From: DATMER01 sp963741305 | GTDB taxonomy: Bacteria; Acidobacteriota; Thermoanaerobaculia; Multivoradales; UBA5704 | Reading direction: 5' to 3' | DNA: 64,000 nucleotides | NCBI GenBank assembly: GCA_963741305.1 | Contig: CAVUHL010000003.1 | Location: 3,224,001-3,288,000 of the forward strand | Shown: positions 36,532-46,110 of the stretch, in pieces | Position numbering within the stretch: the first letter of the stretch is position 1 | Layout: every line of letters begins with the position of its first letter | Position numbers and translations under genes: made by a program | The notes under the pieces: generated by a model | What the model saw: only the letters and a program-made list of their open reading frames with translations | The model's database searches: none | Told to the model about the DNA's origin: nothing

Positions 36532-37188
36532 CTGGCAAGCCAAGAGATAGCTCTCGACGTCAGCGAGCGGCCGGAGGAGCTCGTCGCGCGGATTCAGGCG
36601 GGCGACCGGCGGGCCGAGGAGCGTCTGATCGAGACCTACGGCCGCGGCATCGCGATCCTCCTGGACCGCCACACCAATGGCCGTCCCGAGGCCGAGGACC
36701 TCTTCCAGGACACGTTCCGCCTGGTGATCGAAAAGCTCCGCCGGGGGGAGCTTCGCGAGCCTGCGAAGCTCCCCGGCTTCCTCGCGCAGATCGCCCGCAG
36801 CCTCACCATCGAGCACTACCGCAAGATCCAGCGGCGCAAGACCGAGCCCGACAGCGACGCCATCGCCGAGGTGGCCGATGTCTCCAGGGGTGGCTCCGGT
36901 CCTCTTTCCGAGCTGCTGACCCGGGAGGATGCGGGGCTCGTGCGCGAAGTGATCCGGGAGCTGGGCACCGAGCGCGACCGCGACATCCTCCTGCGCTTCT
37001 ACATCGCCGAGGAGGACAAGGAGCGCATCAAGGAAGACCTCGGCCTCTCCAGCCTGCAGTTCAACCGCGTGCTCCACCGCGCCCGCGAGCGCTACCGGGA
37101 CCTCTACCTGGAACGCGCCGGCCGCCGCGCGCTTGGGATAATCCTGCTCTTCGTCACACTCTCTCTCGGAGGGAGGAGAGCCGGGTGA
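36532..37188 (+). CDS. ECF-like RNA polymerase sigma factor
   Basis: About 218 residues. Region 2 is PEAEDLFQDTFRLVIEKLRRG, cut here as EDLFQDTFRLVIEKL; region 4 is ILLRFYIAEEDKERIKEDL with the recognition helix SSLQFNRVLHRARERY. No ATG, GTG or TTG occurs in frame between the TAG at 36517 and the region 2 core, so the CTG at 36532 (giving the family-like LASQEIALDVSERPEEL) is the probable start. Its stop overlaps the anti-sigma start as GTGA. The role is transcription of a stress or surface regulon under control of the next gene. Confidence 0.8.
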   Translation: MASQEIALDVSERPEELVARIQAGDRRAEERLIETYGRGIAILLDRHTNGRPEAEDLFQDTFRLVIEKLRRGELREPAKLPGFLAQIARSLTIEHYRKIQRRKTEPDSDAIAEVADVSRGGSGPLSELLTREDAGLVREVIRELGTERDRDILLRFYIAEEDKERIKEDLGLSSLQFNRVLHRARERYRDLYLERAGRRALGIILLFVTLSLGGRRAG

Positions 37189-37964
37189 ACGACATGAATC
37201 ACGCATACATCGAGGAGCACGGGCTCATCGACCTCTACCATCGGGGGCAGTTACCGCCGGATGACGAGGCCGGGTTCGAGGAGCATTTCGTGGGCTGCCC
37301 CGAGTGCCAGGAGCGGCTGCAGATGGCCCGCGGCTTCCAGCGTGGCCTGAAGGCATTCGTGGCCGAGGACGTGGCCAAGGCCGGTCTTCTCACATGGCTC
37401 CTCCGGCGGAGGTGGATCGCCCTGGCTGCTTTGATAGTTGCCGCGGTCCTGCCTGTGCTGGTTTACCTCGCCGGGAGCCGCGACATAACCCCTATCGATA
37501 CCGAGGCCAACTGGCGTCAGCTCTTCGAAAAGGAGCAGCGGAGCGCGGCTGACCTCCGGCAGCGCCTCGAAGAGAGCGAGCGCCAGCGGCTCGCCCAGGT
37601 CGAAGAGACCCCGACGCCCACCGCCGCCCCATCGCCTCTCGTTAACACTCCGGTCTTTCTGCTCACCGCCGTTCGCGGAGAGGAAGAGGCCGCGTCTGTG
37701 GATGTTAAGAGCGGCTACTTCTCCCTGGCCGTCGACGCCGGGGACGATCCACGCTTCGAAAGCTATCGCGTGACGATCACCGATGCCCGCGGCAAGCGGG
37801 TATTCCGGGAGGCCGGGCTCAAGCCCAACGCGCTCGAAGCGCTGCTCCTGACCTTCCCCGCGGGCTTCTTCAAGCCCGGCGAGTATCGGCTGGCGCTCGA
37901 GGGCGTCAAGCCTGACGGTGGTGCCGCCGAGTTGGGCGGGTATTCGTTCCGGATCGTGGGATAA
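37185..37964 (+). CDS. zinc-finger anti-sigma factor, membrane-anchored
   Basis: A 259-residue protein. EEHFVGCPECQERL is the H-x3-C-x2-C zinc-finger anti-sigma (zf-HC2) motif. One membrane helix follows (about 81-101, RWIALAALIVAAVLPVLVYL), then a coiled-coil-like stretch and an extracytoplasmic beta domain. It should hold the preceding sigma factor inactive at the membrane. The GTG start at 37185 follows GGAGGGAGGAG and overlaps the sigma stop; an ATG three codons later is the alternative. Confidence 0.85.
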   Translation: MNDMNHAYIEEHGLIDLYHRGQLPPDDEAGFEEHFVGCPECQERLQMARGFQRGLKAFVAEDVAKAGLLTWLLRRRWIALAALIVAAVLPVLVYLAGSRDITPIDTEANWRQLFEKEQRSAADLRQRLEESERQRLAQVEETPTPTAAPSPLVNTPVFLLTAVRGEEEAASVDVKSGYFSLAVDAGDDPRFESYRVTITDARGKRVFREAGLKPNALEALLLTFPAGFFKPGEYRLALEGVKPDGGAAELGGYSFRIVG

Positions 37965-37991
37965 CTCCCCGCCCCATCCCACTACGGGGGC

Positions 37992-39956
37992 ATGCGCCCC
38001 CTACTCGCCGTTCTCGCTGCAGTCCTCGCCGGCTGCGCTCCGCCGCCGGCCTCTCCAGCCCCGCAAGAGATCGCCTTCGTAGGCCGCCAGACCTGCGCCG
38101 GCTGCCATGCGCAGGAAGACCGGCTGTGGCAGGGCTCGCACCACGACCTCGCCATGCAGGAAGCCACGGAAGCCACCGTGCTCGGTGACTTCGAGGGCGC
38201 CACCCTCACGCACTTCCAGACCACCTCCACGTTCTTCCGGAAGAATGAAAGGTTTTTCGTCCGCACCGACGGGCCCGACGGTGTCATGCAGGAATTCCCG
38301 ATCGCCTACACGTTCGGGGTCTCGCCTCTCCAGCAGTACCTGGTAGAGATGCCCGGCGGCCGGCTTCAGACGCTGCCTCTCTGCTGGGACACCGAGAATC
38401 GCCGCTGGTTCCACCTCTACTCCGAAGCCGTCCCGGCTGGCGACGCCCTGCACTGGACCGGCCCCAACCAGAACTGGAACTACATGTGCGCTGAGTGCCA
38501 CTCCACCGGAGTGCGCAAGGGCTATCAGGCCGCCGAAAATGTTTACAAGACCTCCTGGTCCGAGATCGACGTCTCCTGCGAGGCGTGCCATGGCGCCGGA
38601 TCGAAGCACGTCTCTTGGGCGCAGGGCGACCGCAAGGCAGATGGCAAGGGTTTTGAGGTTCGCCTGAAGGATTCAGGCCGCGGCACCTGGATCGCCGATC
38701 CCGCCACCGGCATGGGCAAGCGGCTCGCGCCCCGCGTGGCCACGAACGAGGTGGAGACCTGCGGCCGCTGTCACGCCCGTCGATCCGTCATACAGGAAGC
38801 CCAAGGGCCGGTGCTCCTCGACAGCCACCGCCCCGCGCTCCTGGAACCGGGCCTTTATCACGCCGACGGACAGATCGATGGCGAGGTCTACGAGTATGGC
38901 TCGTTCCTCCAGAGCCGGATGTATCACGAAGGAGTCACCTGCGCCGACTGCCACGAGCCCCACTCCCTGACGCTGAGGCGCACCGGCAACGCGCTCTGCA
39001 CCCACTGCCACTCCGCGCCGAAGCTCGACACACCCGAGCACCACAAGCACAAGAACGTCCAGTGCGTCGACTGTCACATGCCGGAGAAGACCTACATGGG
39101 TGTCGACGAGCGGCGCGATCACAGCCTGCGCGTGCCGCGCCCGGACCTGACCGTCAAGATCGGCTCGCCCAACGCCTGCAACAATTGCCATTCCGATCGC
39201 TCCCCGGAATGGGCCGCCGCCAAGGCCGAGGCCTGGTACGGGCCGAGGAAACCGCACTGGGGCGAGGCTCTCCACGCGGGACAGTTCGCCGCTGTCGCGA
39301 CCAATCCTGAAGTCCCTGGCATCGCCCGAGCCACGGCACTCTCGCTGCTGCGCTCCGGACCGGAAGATGTGATCGAAAGCGGCCTGCGCGATCCCGATCC
39401 GCTCGTCCGCCTGGGCGGCATCCTGGCGGCTGAATCCCTGGAGCCGGAAGCGCGCATTCGCCTCGCCTCTCCCCTTTTGATCGATCCGGTCCGCGGCGTC
39501 CGCATCGAAGCCGCGCGTATCCTGGCCGGTACTGGCGGCAATGGCGGCAATGGCGGCAATGGTGCTCCTCTGACGGAATATCAATCAGCTCAGGAAGCCA
39601 ACGCAGACCGCCCCGAGGCCCTTCTCAACCTCGGCTGGCTGGCCGCGCTACGCAACGACTTTGCGGGCGCGGAGGCTTCCTATCGCAATGCCCTCCGCCT
39701 CGATCCCGGCTTCGCCCCGGCTTACGTGAACCTCGCCGACCTCTACCGGCTCCAGGGCCGCGACGCGGAAGGAGAAGCCCTCCTCCGCGAAGCTCCTGAC
39801 AACGCGGCTGTCCATCACGCGCTCGGCCTGCTCCTGGTCCGGCTCGGGCGTCTGGATGAAGCGCTGCCGGAGCTGGCGCGGGCCGTCGAGCTCGCCCCTG
39901 GCGAAGCCCGCTATGCCTACGTCTACGAAGTAGCACTTTCCGAAAGGAGACCGTGA
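37992..39956 (+). CDS. eight-haem cytochrome c lipoprotein with TPR tail
   Basis: A 654-residue protein. The lipobox is LAGC at 12-15. Eight CxxCH haem motifs are spread through it: CAGCH, CAECH, CEACH, CGRCH, CADCH, CTHCH, CVDCH and CNNCH. A HEAT-like helical part, a small (GGN) repeat tract (39531-39560) and a C-terminal TPR region (about 545-650) follow. It resembles the cytochrome c family found next to oxidoreductase and TPR genes in Acidobacteriota, and is likely a periplasmic or surface electron carrier. Its stop overlaps the next start as GTGATG. Confidence 0.85.
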   Translation: MRPLLAVLAAVLAGCAPPPASPAPQEIAFVGRQTCAGCHAQEDRLWQGSHHDLAMQEATEATVLGDFEGATLTHFQTTSTFFRKNERFFVRTDGPDGVMQEFPIAYTFGVSPLQQYLVEMPGGRLQTLPLCWDTENRRWFHLYSEAVPAGDALHWTGPNQNWNYMCAECHSTGVRKGYQAAENVYKTSWSEIDVSCEACHGAGSKHVSWAQGDRKADGKGFEVRLKDSGRGTWIADPATGMGKRLAPRVATNEVETCGRCHARRSVIQEAQGPVLLDSHRPALLEPGLYHADGQIDGEVYEYGSFLQSRMYHEGVTCADCHEPHSLTLRRTGNALCTHCHSAPKLDTPEHHKHKNVQCVDCHMPEKTYMGVDERRDHSLRVPRPDLTVKIGSPNACNNCHSDRSPEWAAAKAEAWYGPRKPHWGEALHAGQFAAVATNPEVPGIARATALSLLRSGPEDVIESGLRDPDPLVRLGGILAAESLEPEARIRLASPLLIDPVRGVRIEAARILAGTGGNGGNGGNGAPLTEYQSAQEANADRPEALLNLGWLAALRNDFAGAEASYRNALRLDPGFAPAYVNLADLYRLQGRDAEGEALLREAPDNAAVHHALGLLLVRLGRLDEALPELARAVELAPGEARYAYVYEVALSERRP

Positions 39957-41854
39957 TGAAAGCACCGATGTTGACCCTGGCCCTGCTGCTCGGGGCGGCA
40001 GCAGCTATCCATTCCCAGAGCGTTCCTGCCGCCTGGAAGGACTTCGACTACCGCAGGATCGCCGATCAGAACCGCTACCTCGTCCGGGGAGCGGAGGCGA
40101 AACGGCCCGCCCGCAACATGGAACCGGCGATGCAGCATCCGGATCAGGCGCAGGAAGCCATCGACCGCCTCCAGAGCAAGGGTTTCTGCGCCACGGGCCT
40201 GGCTGCCTCCTGCCCCACGTGCAAGATCGACGCGGCGAAGGAAAAGAGCTGCAAGAGGCCCAACCTGCTCATCTTCATCGTGGACGACATGGGCTGGGGC
40301 GACTTCGGCGCCTACGGCGGCGGTGTCACCCGTGGCTCGGCGACTCCCATGGTCGACCGGCTCGCGGCAGAGGGGCTGATGCTCACCTCCACCTACGCCC
40401 AGCCCACCTGCTCGCCGACCCGGGCGACCGTGCACACCGGGCAGCTCCCCGTGCACCACGGAGTGCTCTATCCGCCCATGTACGGCGACCCAGGCGGCCT
40501 CACCGAGCAATCGATCACGCTGCCCTGGCTGCTCAAGCGCCAAGGCTACCGCACGCAGGGCGTGGGCAAGTGGCACATGGGCGAGAACGTGCCCAACCTG
40601 CCACAAAGCGTGGGCTACGACGACTACTACGGCTTCCTGAGCGTCTCCGACATGTACACGGAGTGGCGCGACCAGTATTACAACCCCGAGGTCGTGCGCG
40701 ACGAGGTCCGCACCAGCTACATGGACAACAACCGCTTCAGCCACTACCTGATCCACGCCACCCCGGAAAAAGGTTGCGAAGCGCTCTCCGAGATCACCCT
40801 CCCCTGGGAAGCCGACACGCTCCAGGGCGTGCCCAACCGTGGCAATGCCAACAACTGCACGCCGCCTACGCCGAACAATCAGAAGGTGAGCTCCGCGCAG
40901 CTCGACCGCCTGTGGGCCGAATACTCGGAGAAGTTCATCCGCGCGCAAGCGGAGAGCAAGCAGCCCTGGTTCCTCTACCATGCCACCCGTGGCTGCCACT
41001 TCGACAACTACAACAACGCCGGCGACCGCCGGCTCTCCTACGCCCGCACGCTGTACTCCGACTGCACCGTCGAAATGGACGAGATCCTCGGCCGGCTGAT
41101 CCGCACCCTTTACGAGACCGGGCAGGCTGACGACACATTCGTCTTCTTCACCTCCGACAACGGCCCCGAGGACGAGATCCCGCCGCACGGCTTCACGCCG
41201 TTCCGCGGCGGCAAGGGCGACACCTGGGAGGGCGGCGTGCGCGTCCCCGGAATCGCCTGGTGGCCGGGCATCGTGGAGCCGGGCCGGCGCTCCGACGGCC
41301 TTTTCGACCTCGCGGACCTGTACACCACCTTCACCACCCTGGCCGGCTTCGACTACGCGCAGCCGAAAGACCCGAAGCTCGCCTCGCAGCTCAAGGACCG
41401 CTATCTCTATGGCGTCGACCAGTCGTCGTTCCTGCTCGCCAAGGACGGCGATTCGAACCGCCGCAGCATCCTCAACTGGTACCTCACCAACTTCTCTGCG
41501 GTACGCATGGACGAGATGAAGGCCCACCGTATGGTCACGCTGCCCGTGGGCCTCGAGCAGGGCTACTCCGGCGGCCTCGCGGGTGTGAACCTGCCCGTCT
41601 CCTACCTCTGGATGTTCAACCTCCAGGCCGATCCCAAGGAGACGGAGAACATCAACATCCGCCACCTCTGGGCTCAGCACCTGTTCAGTGGCGAGTTCAC
41701 CCGCTTCATGTGCGACCTCGCCGCTTATCCGCCAAACCTGCCGACAGAGCCCATGGGCGAGCTCATGGCTCAACAGCAGATCCAATTGCTCAAAGGCCAT
41801 CCGGAATCCTGGAAGGACGCCTGCAGCGCCAACATCGAGAGAGGAAAGTCATGA
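39956..41854 (+). CDS. exported arylsulfatase-like enzyme
   Basis: A 632-residue protein with a signal peptide (MKAPMLTLALLLGAAAAIHSQ). Active-site motifs are FIVDDMGWGDFGAYGGG, PTCSPTRATVHTG (formylglycine cysteine about 151), GKWHMGENV, and TSDNGPEDEIPPHGFTPFRG. A cysteine-rich insert (ATGLAASCPTCKIDA) precedes the core. AAAGGAGA lies upstream of the ATG. It overlaps the cytochrome gene before it and the secreted-protein gene after it, so all three are co-translated. Confidence 0.85.
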   Translation: MKAPMLTLALLLGAAAAIHSQSVPAAWKDFDYRRIADQNRYLVRGAEAKRPARNMEPAMQHPDQAQEAIDRLQSKGFCATGLAASCPTCKIDAAKEKSCKRPNLLIFIVDDMGWGDFGAYGGGVTRGSATPMVDRLAAEGLMLTSTYAQPTCSPTRATVHTGQLPVHHGVLYPPMYGDPGGLTEQSITLPWLLKRQGYRTQGVGKWHMGENVPNLPQSVGYDDYYGFLSVSDMYTEWRDQYYNPEVVRDEVRTSYMDNNRFSHYLIHATPEKGCEALSEITLPWEADTLQGVPNRGNANNCTPPTPNNQKVSSAQLDRLWAEYSEKFIRAQAESKQPWFLYHATRGCHFDNYNNAGDRRLSYARTLYSDCTVEMDEILGRLIRTLYETGQADDTFVFFTSDNGPEDEIPPHGFTPFRGGKGDTWEGGVRVPGIAWWPGIVEPGRRSDGLFDLADLYTTFTTLAGFDYAQPKDPKLASQLKDRYLYGVDQSSFLLAKDGDSNRRSILNWYLTNFSAVRMDEMKAHRMVTLPVGLEQGYSGGLAGVNLPVSYLWMFNLQADPKETENINIRHLWAQHLFSGEFTRFMCDLAAYPPNLPTEPMGELMAQQQIQLLKGHPESWKDACSANIERGKS

Positions 41855-42801
41855 AAAGGTTTATCGCGACCCTGCTCGCCCTCCTCTTCGCATCTCCGCA
41901 GGCCTGGGGGTATGCAGGCGACAACCTCGAGGGAGGCCCTCACAGCACGTTTCACTTCAACCTCGTGCGGACGCTTGCCGCGGCGGCAGGCTACAGCGCG
42001 GCCGACGCCCAGTCGATCGCCGACGTCTGCGAAGCCGTCGACCGCGGCGCCTTCGCGGATGTCGTGCTGACCGGCACCGCTCGCCCCGACGTACACCAAG
42101 GCCAGCAGTCGATCGGTCTCTATTATCACTTCGGCCGTCGCGGTGCGCAGAACGCCACGGGCGATTACGCGCTGCCCGGGAATGACACCTGTCAGTATTT
42201 CGATGCAGCGAATGTCGCCTCCAAGACCTACGCCGCCGGCTGCCCACTCGTCTGGCTGGTGTCGACGGCGGGCTACTCCGGAGAGCCCGGTCCCTGCCAG
42301 GTCGAGGACAATGGGAAGACGACCCCCGAAGTGGCGGAGATCGAGCTCTGGGCAGTCTATGGCCGCGGCCTGCCGCGCTTCGGGGCTCCGACGCTCGCGA
42401 AGGACGGCGGCACGGCCCAGCCGGTCGCGGCGCGCTCGCTCAACGCGCTCGCCATCTACCTTCACTCGCTGGCCGACTCCTACTCCCACGAGGCCTGCAT
42501 GGAGCAGTGCAGCTTCCAGGGACACAGCGTCGGACCCGCGAGTTGCACCGCGGTCTTCTGGCACGCGGTCGCGGAGTACGGTCCCGCCTCGGTCCAGAAC
42601 TCCGGAACTCAATACACCCGGAACGCGGCCCAGGCGGTCTGGCTGACGCTGAAGGCCTACCGCCAGGTCAACGGCCTCACCGGATCGGCAAAGTGGACCG
42701 ATCAGCAGGCGCAGGCCTTCTGGGAAAACTGGATCTCGCTCAACACCGGAGAAGAGCGGGAGAAGGCCGCGGATGATGCGTTCAGCGAGCTGACGAAGTA
42801 G
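41851..42801 (+). CDS. hypothetical secreted protein, possibly a metal-dependent hydrolase
   Basis: A 316-residue protein with a signal peptide (MKRFIATLLALLFASPQAWG). Conserved-looking histidines stand in GGPHSTFHFNL at the N-terminus and in AIYLHSLADSYSHEAC (about 210-225), the latter resembling the histidine helix of zinc-dependent phospholipase C-like and DUF6765 proteins. That resemblance is weak. It starts in an ATGA overlap with the sulfatase. The palindromic element at 42804 begins three bases after the stop. Confidence 0.6.
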   Translation: MKRFIATLLALLFASPQAWGYAGDNLEGGPHSTFHFNLVRTLAAAAGYSAADAQSIADVCEAVDRGAFADVVLTGTARPDVHQGQQSIGLYYHFGRRGAQNATGDYALPGNDTCQYFDAANVASKTYAAGCPLVWLVSTAGYSGEPGPCQVEDNGKTTPEVAEIELWAVYGRGLPRFGAPTLAKDGGTAQPVAARSLNALAIYLHSLADSYSHEACMEQCSFQGHSVGPASCTAVFWHAVAEYGPASVQNSGTQYTRNAAQAVWLTLKAYRQVNGLTGSAKWTDQQAQAFWENWISLNTGEEREKAADDAFSELTK

Positions 42802-42803
42802 AA

Positions 42804-43001
42804 AGCCCTCACCCCCAGCCCCTCTCCCGGCCGCACACCCGGACCCCCGGGAGAGGGGAGCATGACTTCGGCAATCGCCTCTCCTTGAGTGGCTCCGTCA
42901 GCGTAGCGGAGATGGATGGGAGCAATGCCGGACGTCGCACGTTCCCCCTCTCCCGGGGGTCCGGGCGTGCGGCCGGGAGAGGGGGTTAGGGGGTGAGGGC
43001 T
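42804..43001. repeat. 198-bp inverted-repeat (REP/MITE-like) element
   Basis: The left arm begins AGCCCTCACCCCCAGCCCCT (42804) and the right arm ends with its near complement at 43001; the roughly 57-base arms carry CTCTCCCGG, GGACCCCCGGGAGAGGGG and differ at only a few positions. About 85 bases lie between them without a gene. Elements starting CCCTCACCCCC are dispersed in many bacterial genomes. The right arm supplies the last codons and stop of gluQ, so it entered or grew at a convergent 3' junction. Confidence 0.85.
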
Positions 43002-43927
43002 GACCGGCGCAGATCCTCCGTCAACACCCAGGTTTCCCGGCTGACCTTCTCCCACGCAAACAACGGCACCAGCTCCGCCGCCGGGCACGGCTCCGCCCGA
43101 TCCAGGATTCCCAACGACCATCCCAGGTAGCCCGCCAGCGCCTCGGGCCGCATTCCCGCCTCCTGCAACGAGCGCAGCGTCAGCCCCGCATCCCTCTTGG
43201 AAAGCTTCTCACCCTGCGCGTTCACCACCAGGGGAACGTGAGCGTAGACGGGCGGCGTTCCCCCCAGAGCTTTGATGAGCTGGATCTGGCGCGCGGTGGA
43301 TTCCAGCAGGTCAGCGCCTCGCACCACCTCATTGATCCCCATGAGAAGGTCATCCACCACCACGGCGAGTTGATAAGCGTAGAGGCCGTCCCTCCGCTTG
43401 AGGACGAAATCACCGACGGTCTGGTCGACGCGCTCGGTCTGGCGCCCATAAACCTGATCGGTCCATTCGACCGGCCGATCGTGAACTTGGAAGCGCACAG
43501 CCGCGTCCGAGAGCTGCCCAAACCAGTCGGGATCAAGGCGCTCGGGCCGGAAGGCAGCGGGATATGGAGCACTCCCCTCGGGACCGTGGGGCGCCGAGGC
43601 GATCGACTGGAGATCCTTGCGCGAGCGGCGGCAGGGGAAGAGACGGCCGGCCGCAGCCAAGCGGGCGAGCGCCTCCTCGTAGAAGGCGGACCGCTCCGAT
43701 TGAACGTAGGGGCCCTCGTCCCAATCCAGCCCGAGCCAGGCGAGATCCTCCATCGCGGCCTCGGCCATGCCGGGGATGACCCGCGGACCGTCCAGATCCT
43801 CCAGGCGCCAGACGAAGGTGCCCGACCGCGAGCGCACGGAGAGCCACGCAGCCAGCGCCGTGCGGGCGTTGCCGACATGGATCAACCCTGTGGGAGAGGG
43901 GGCATACCGCCCCTTCGAAGAGGCCAT
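42986..43927 (-). CDS. gluQ: glutamyl-Q tRNA(Asp) synthetase
   Basis: A 313-residue truncated class I glutamyl-tRNA synthetase paralogue that charges glutamate onto queuosine of tRNA(Asp). The HIGH-like motif is HVGNARTA at 16-23; the KMSKS-like motif is EKLSKRD; VVDDLLMGINEVVRGADL is conserved. There is no anticodon-binding domain, as expected for GluQ-RS. The final residues (RRSALTP) are written by the right arm of the inverted-repeat element. The start at 43927 matches the family (GRYAPSPTG). Confidence 0.9.
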   Translation of the reverse strand: MASSKGRYAPSPTGLIHVGNARTALAAWLSVRSRSGTFVWRLEDLDGPRVIPGMAEAAMEDLAWLGLDWDEGPYVQSERSAFYEEALARLAAAGRLFPCRRSRKDLQSIASAPHGPEGSAPYPAAFRPERLDPDWFGQLSDAAVRFQVHDRPVEWTDQVYGRQTERVDQTVGDFVLKRRDGLYAYQLAVVVDDLLMGINEVVRGADLLESTARQIQLIKALGGTPPVYAHVPLVVNAQGEKLSKRDAGLTLRSLQEAGMRPEALAGYLGWSLGILDRAEPCPAAELVPLFAWEKVSRETWVLTEDLRRSALTP

Positions 43928-43994
43928 CGGGGTAATCTTATGGGGACATCCCGCGTATAAGAAAAGGACCCTTCTTCCAGGAGGCCTCTATCAC

Positions 43995-46100
43995 ATGAGA
44001 CCCAAGGCTCTCGCGGCGCTCGTCGCCGCTTTGTTGATCGCCGTTCCAATCTTCTCCCAGGAAGCCGGGCTGACCGGCCACTGGGAGGGCAACATCGAGA
44101 TCCCCGGGCAGAAGCTGGGGGTCAACCTCGACTTCACGCAGGAGGGGGACGCCTGGAAGGGAGACATCTCCATCCCCCTCCAGAACGCCAAGGACATCCC
44201 TCTCATCAACATCAAGCTGGAGGGGAACGCCACCACCTTCGAGATCCAGGGCATCCCGGGCACCCCGACCTTCAAGGGCACCCTCGAGGGCTCGAAGATC
44301 GCCGGCGACTTCAGCCAGAGCGGCGCCACGTTCCCCTTTGCGCTGGAGCGCGCGGTCAGTGGCGCGGACTCCGCCCGCAAGGAGCTGGAGGGATATGACC
44401 AGCTCGTCCAGGGGATGATCGACGCCTGGAAGGTGCCGGGCCTCGCCATCGCCATCGTCAAGGACGGCCAGGTTGTCTATGAAAAGGGATTCGGCTTCCG
44501 CGACACGGAAAAGAAGCTGCCTGTCACGCCCGACACCCTGTTTGCCATCGGCTCATCCTCCAAGGCCTTCACCACGTTCGTGATGGGCACCCTGGTGGAT
44601 GAGGGCAAGCTCGACTGGGACAAGCCCGTCTCCACCTTCCTGCCCGGCTTCAGGCTCCACGACCGCGTGGCCACGGAGCAGCTCACGCCACGGGACATGG
44701 TGACCCACCGCTCCGGCCTGCCGCGGCATGACCTCTCCTGGTACAACGCCACCGAGCTCTCCCGCAAGGAGCTGGTCGAGCGCCTCCCCTACATGGAGGC
44801 CACCTATCCCCTGCGCTCGCGCTGGCAGTACAACAACTTCATGTTCCTCACCGCCGGCTACCTGGTGGAGCAGGTCACGGGTAAAAGCTGGGAGGACAAC
44901 GTCCGCGAGCGCATCTTCCAGCCGCTGGGGATGACCAACTCCAACTTCTCCGTGCACGATTCCCAGAAAGCCGCCGACTTCGCTTCTCCCTACCGTGAGG
45001 AGGACGACAAGGTCGGGCTCATCCCCTTCCGCGAGATCACGAACATGGGCCCGGCCGGATCGATCAACTCGTCCATCCGCGACATGTCGAAATGGGTGCA
45101 GGTCCATCTATCTGGTGGCAAAGCGTCGGGTGGCAAGGCAGGAGACCGGCAGCTCATCGGGCCGGCCACGCTGATCGACATCCACTCGCCGCACATGGTG
45201 CTCACCGAGACTCCCGAGCGCCCAGAGCTGTCCCAGACCTCCTACGGGCTCGCCTGGTTCATCGACACCTACCGCGGCCATCAGCGGGTTTCCCACGGCG
45301 GCAACATCGACGGCTTCTCCGCCCTGGTAACACTCCTCCCGAACGACGAGCTCGGCATGGTCATCCTGACGAACAAGGACGGTACCGGCGTGCCGGAGCT
45401 GCTCGTCCGCCACACGGTGGACCGTCTGCTCAAGCTCGATCCCATCGACTGGAACGGCGAATACCTGGCCAAGCGAGACGCAGGAAAGGCGATGGCGAAG
45501 GAAGCCGAGGCCAAAAAGGAGACGGCGCGCAAGCCGGGCACGAAACCGGCCCACAAGATCGAGGAGTACGCCGGCGACTACGCCCACCCCGCCTACAGCA
45601 CGCTCAAGTTCGAGGTGGACGGCAAGCGGCTCAAGGCGACCTACAACCATCTGAGCTTGCCGCTGGAGCACTGGCATTACGAGACCTGGGCCGGCGTCAA
45701 GGGAGGCGACCATCCGGGGCTCGAAGACCTCAAGTTCCTCTTCGAGACGGACATGGCCGGCAACGTGGTGGCGGTCACGACCCCCTTCGAGGTTACGCTC
45801 AAGGATGGGATCACTTTTGCGAAGAAGCCCGACTCCCGCCTGTCCGACGCGGCATACCTGACCCGCTTCGCTGGCGATTACGATATGAACGGCGAAACCG
45901 GCTCGATCCAGCTCGCGGGCAATGTGCTGACGCTGAACCTCAAGGGTCAACCCCAGTACCACCTCGTGCCCGAGGTCAACGGCGAGTTCAGCCTCAAGGA
46001 GATCTCCATCGTCCGCCTGCGGTTCGAAGAGGACGGCGGCAAGGTGACCGGGATGACGCTGATGCAGCCGAACGGGGTATTCACAGCGAAGAAGAAGTAG
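43995..46100 (+). CDS. exported serine hydrolase with DUF3471-like tail
   Basis: A 701-residue protein. A signal peptide (about 1-22) and an N-terminal beta domain precede a beta-lactamase-fold domain with S-S-S-K (IGSSSKAFT, about 196), YNNFMFL and SHGGNIDGF. A C-terminal beta domain (from about 515) resembles DUF3471 in sister proteins. AGGAGG sits 11 bases before the ATG at 43995. This is the third beta-lactamase-fold gene in the window and is clearly less related to the tandem pair at 22-25 kb. Confidence 0.85.
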   Translation: MRPKALAALVAALLIAVPIFSQEAGLTGHWEGNIEIPGQKLGVNLDFTQEGDAWKGDISIPLQNAKDIPLINIKLEGNATTFEIQGIPGTPTFKGTLEGSKIAGDFSQSGATFPFALERAVSGADSARKELEGYDQLVQGMIDAWKVPGLAIAIVKDGQVVYEKGFGFRDTEKKLPVTPDTLFAIGSSSKAFTTFVMGTLVDEGKLDWDKPVSTFLPGFRLHDRVATEQLTPRDMVTHRSGLPRHDLSWYNATELSRKELVERLPYMEATYPLRSRWQYNNFMFLTAGYLVEQVTGKSWEDNVRERIFQPLGMTNSNFSVHDSQKAADFASPYREEDDKVGLIPFREITNMGPAGSINSSIRDMSKWVQVHLSGGKASGGKAGDRQLIGPATLIDIHSPHMVLTETPERPELSQTSYGLAWFIDTYRGHQRVSHGGNIDGFSALVTLLPNDELGMVILTNKDGTGVPELLVRHTVDRLLKLDPIDWNGEYLAKRDAGKAMAKEAEAKKETARKPGTKPAHKIEEYAGDYAHPAYSTLKFEVDGKRLKATYNHLSLPLEHWHYETWAGVKGGDHPGLEDLKFLFETDMAGNVVAVTTPFEVTLKDGITFAKKPDSRLSDAAYLTRFAGDYDMNGETGSIQLAGNVLTLNLKGQPQYHLVPEVNGEFSLKEISIVRLRFEEDGGKVTGMTLMQPNGVFTAKKK

Positions 46101-46110
46101 GGGTAAACCC

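Noticed and set aside
42804..43001. Rho-independent bidirectional terminator
   Set aside because: The palindrome is long and interrupted by about 85 bases, with no T run on either side; a dispersed repeat explains it better, although it may still affect transcription ends.
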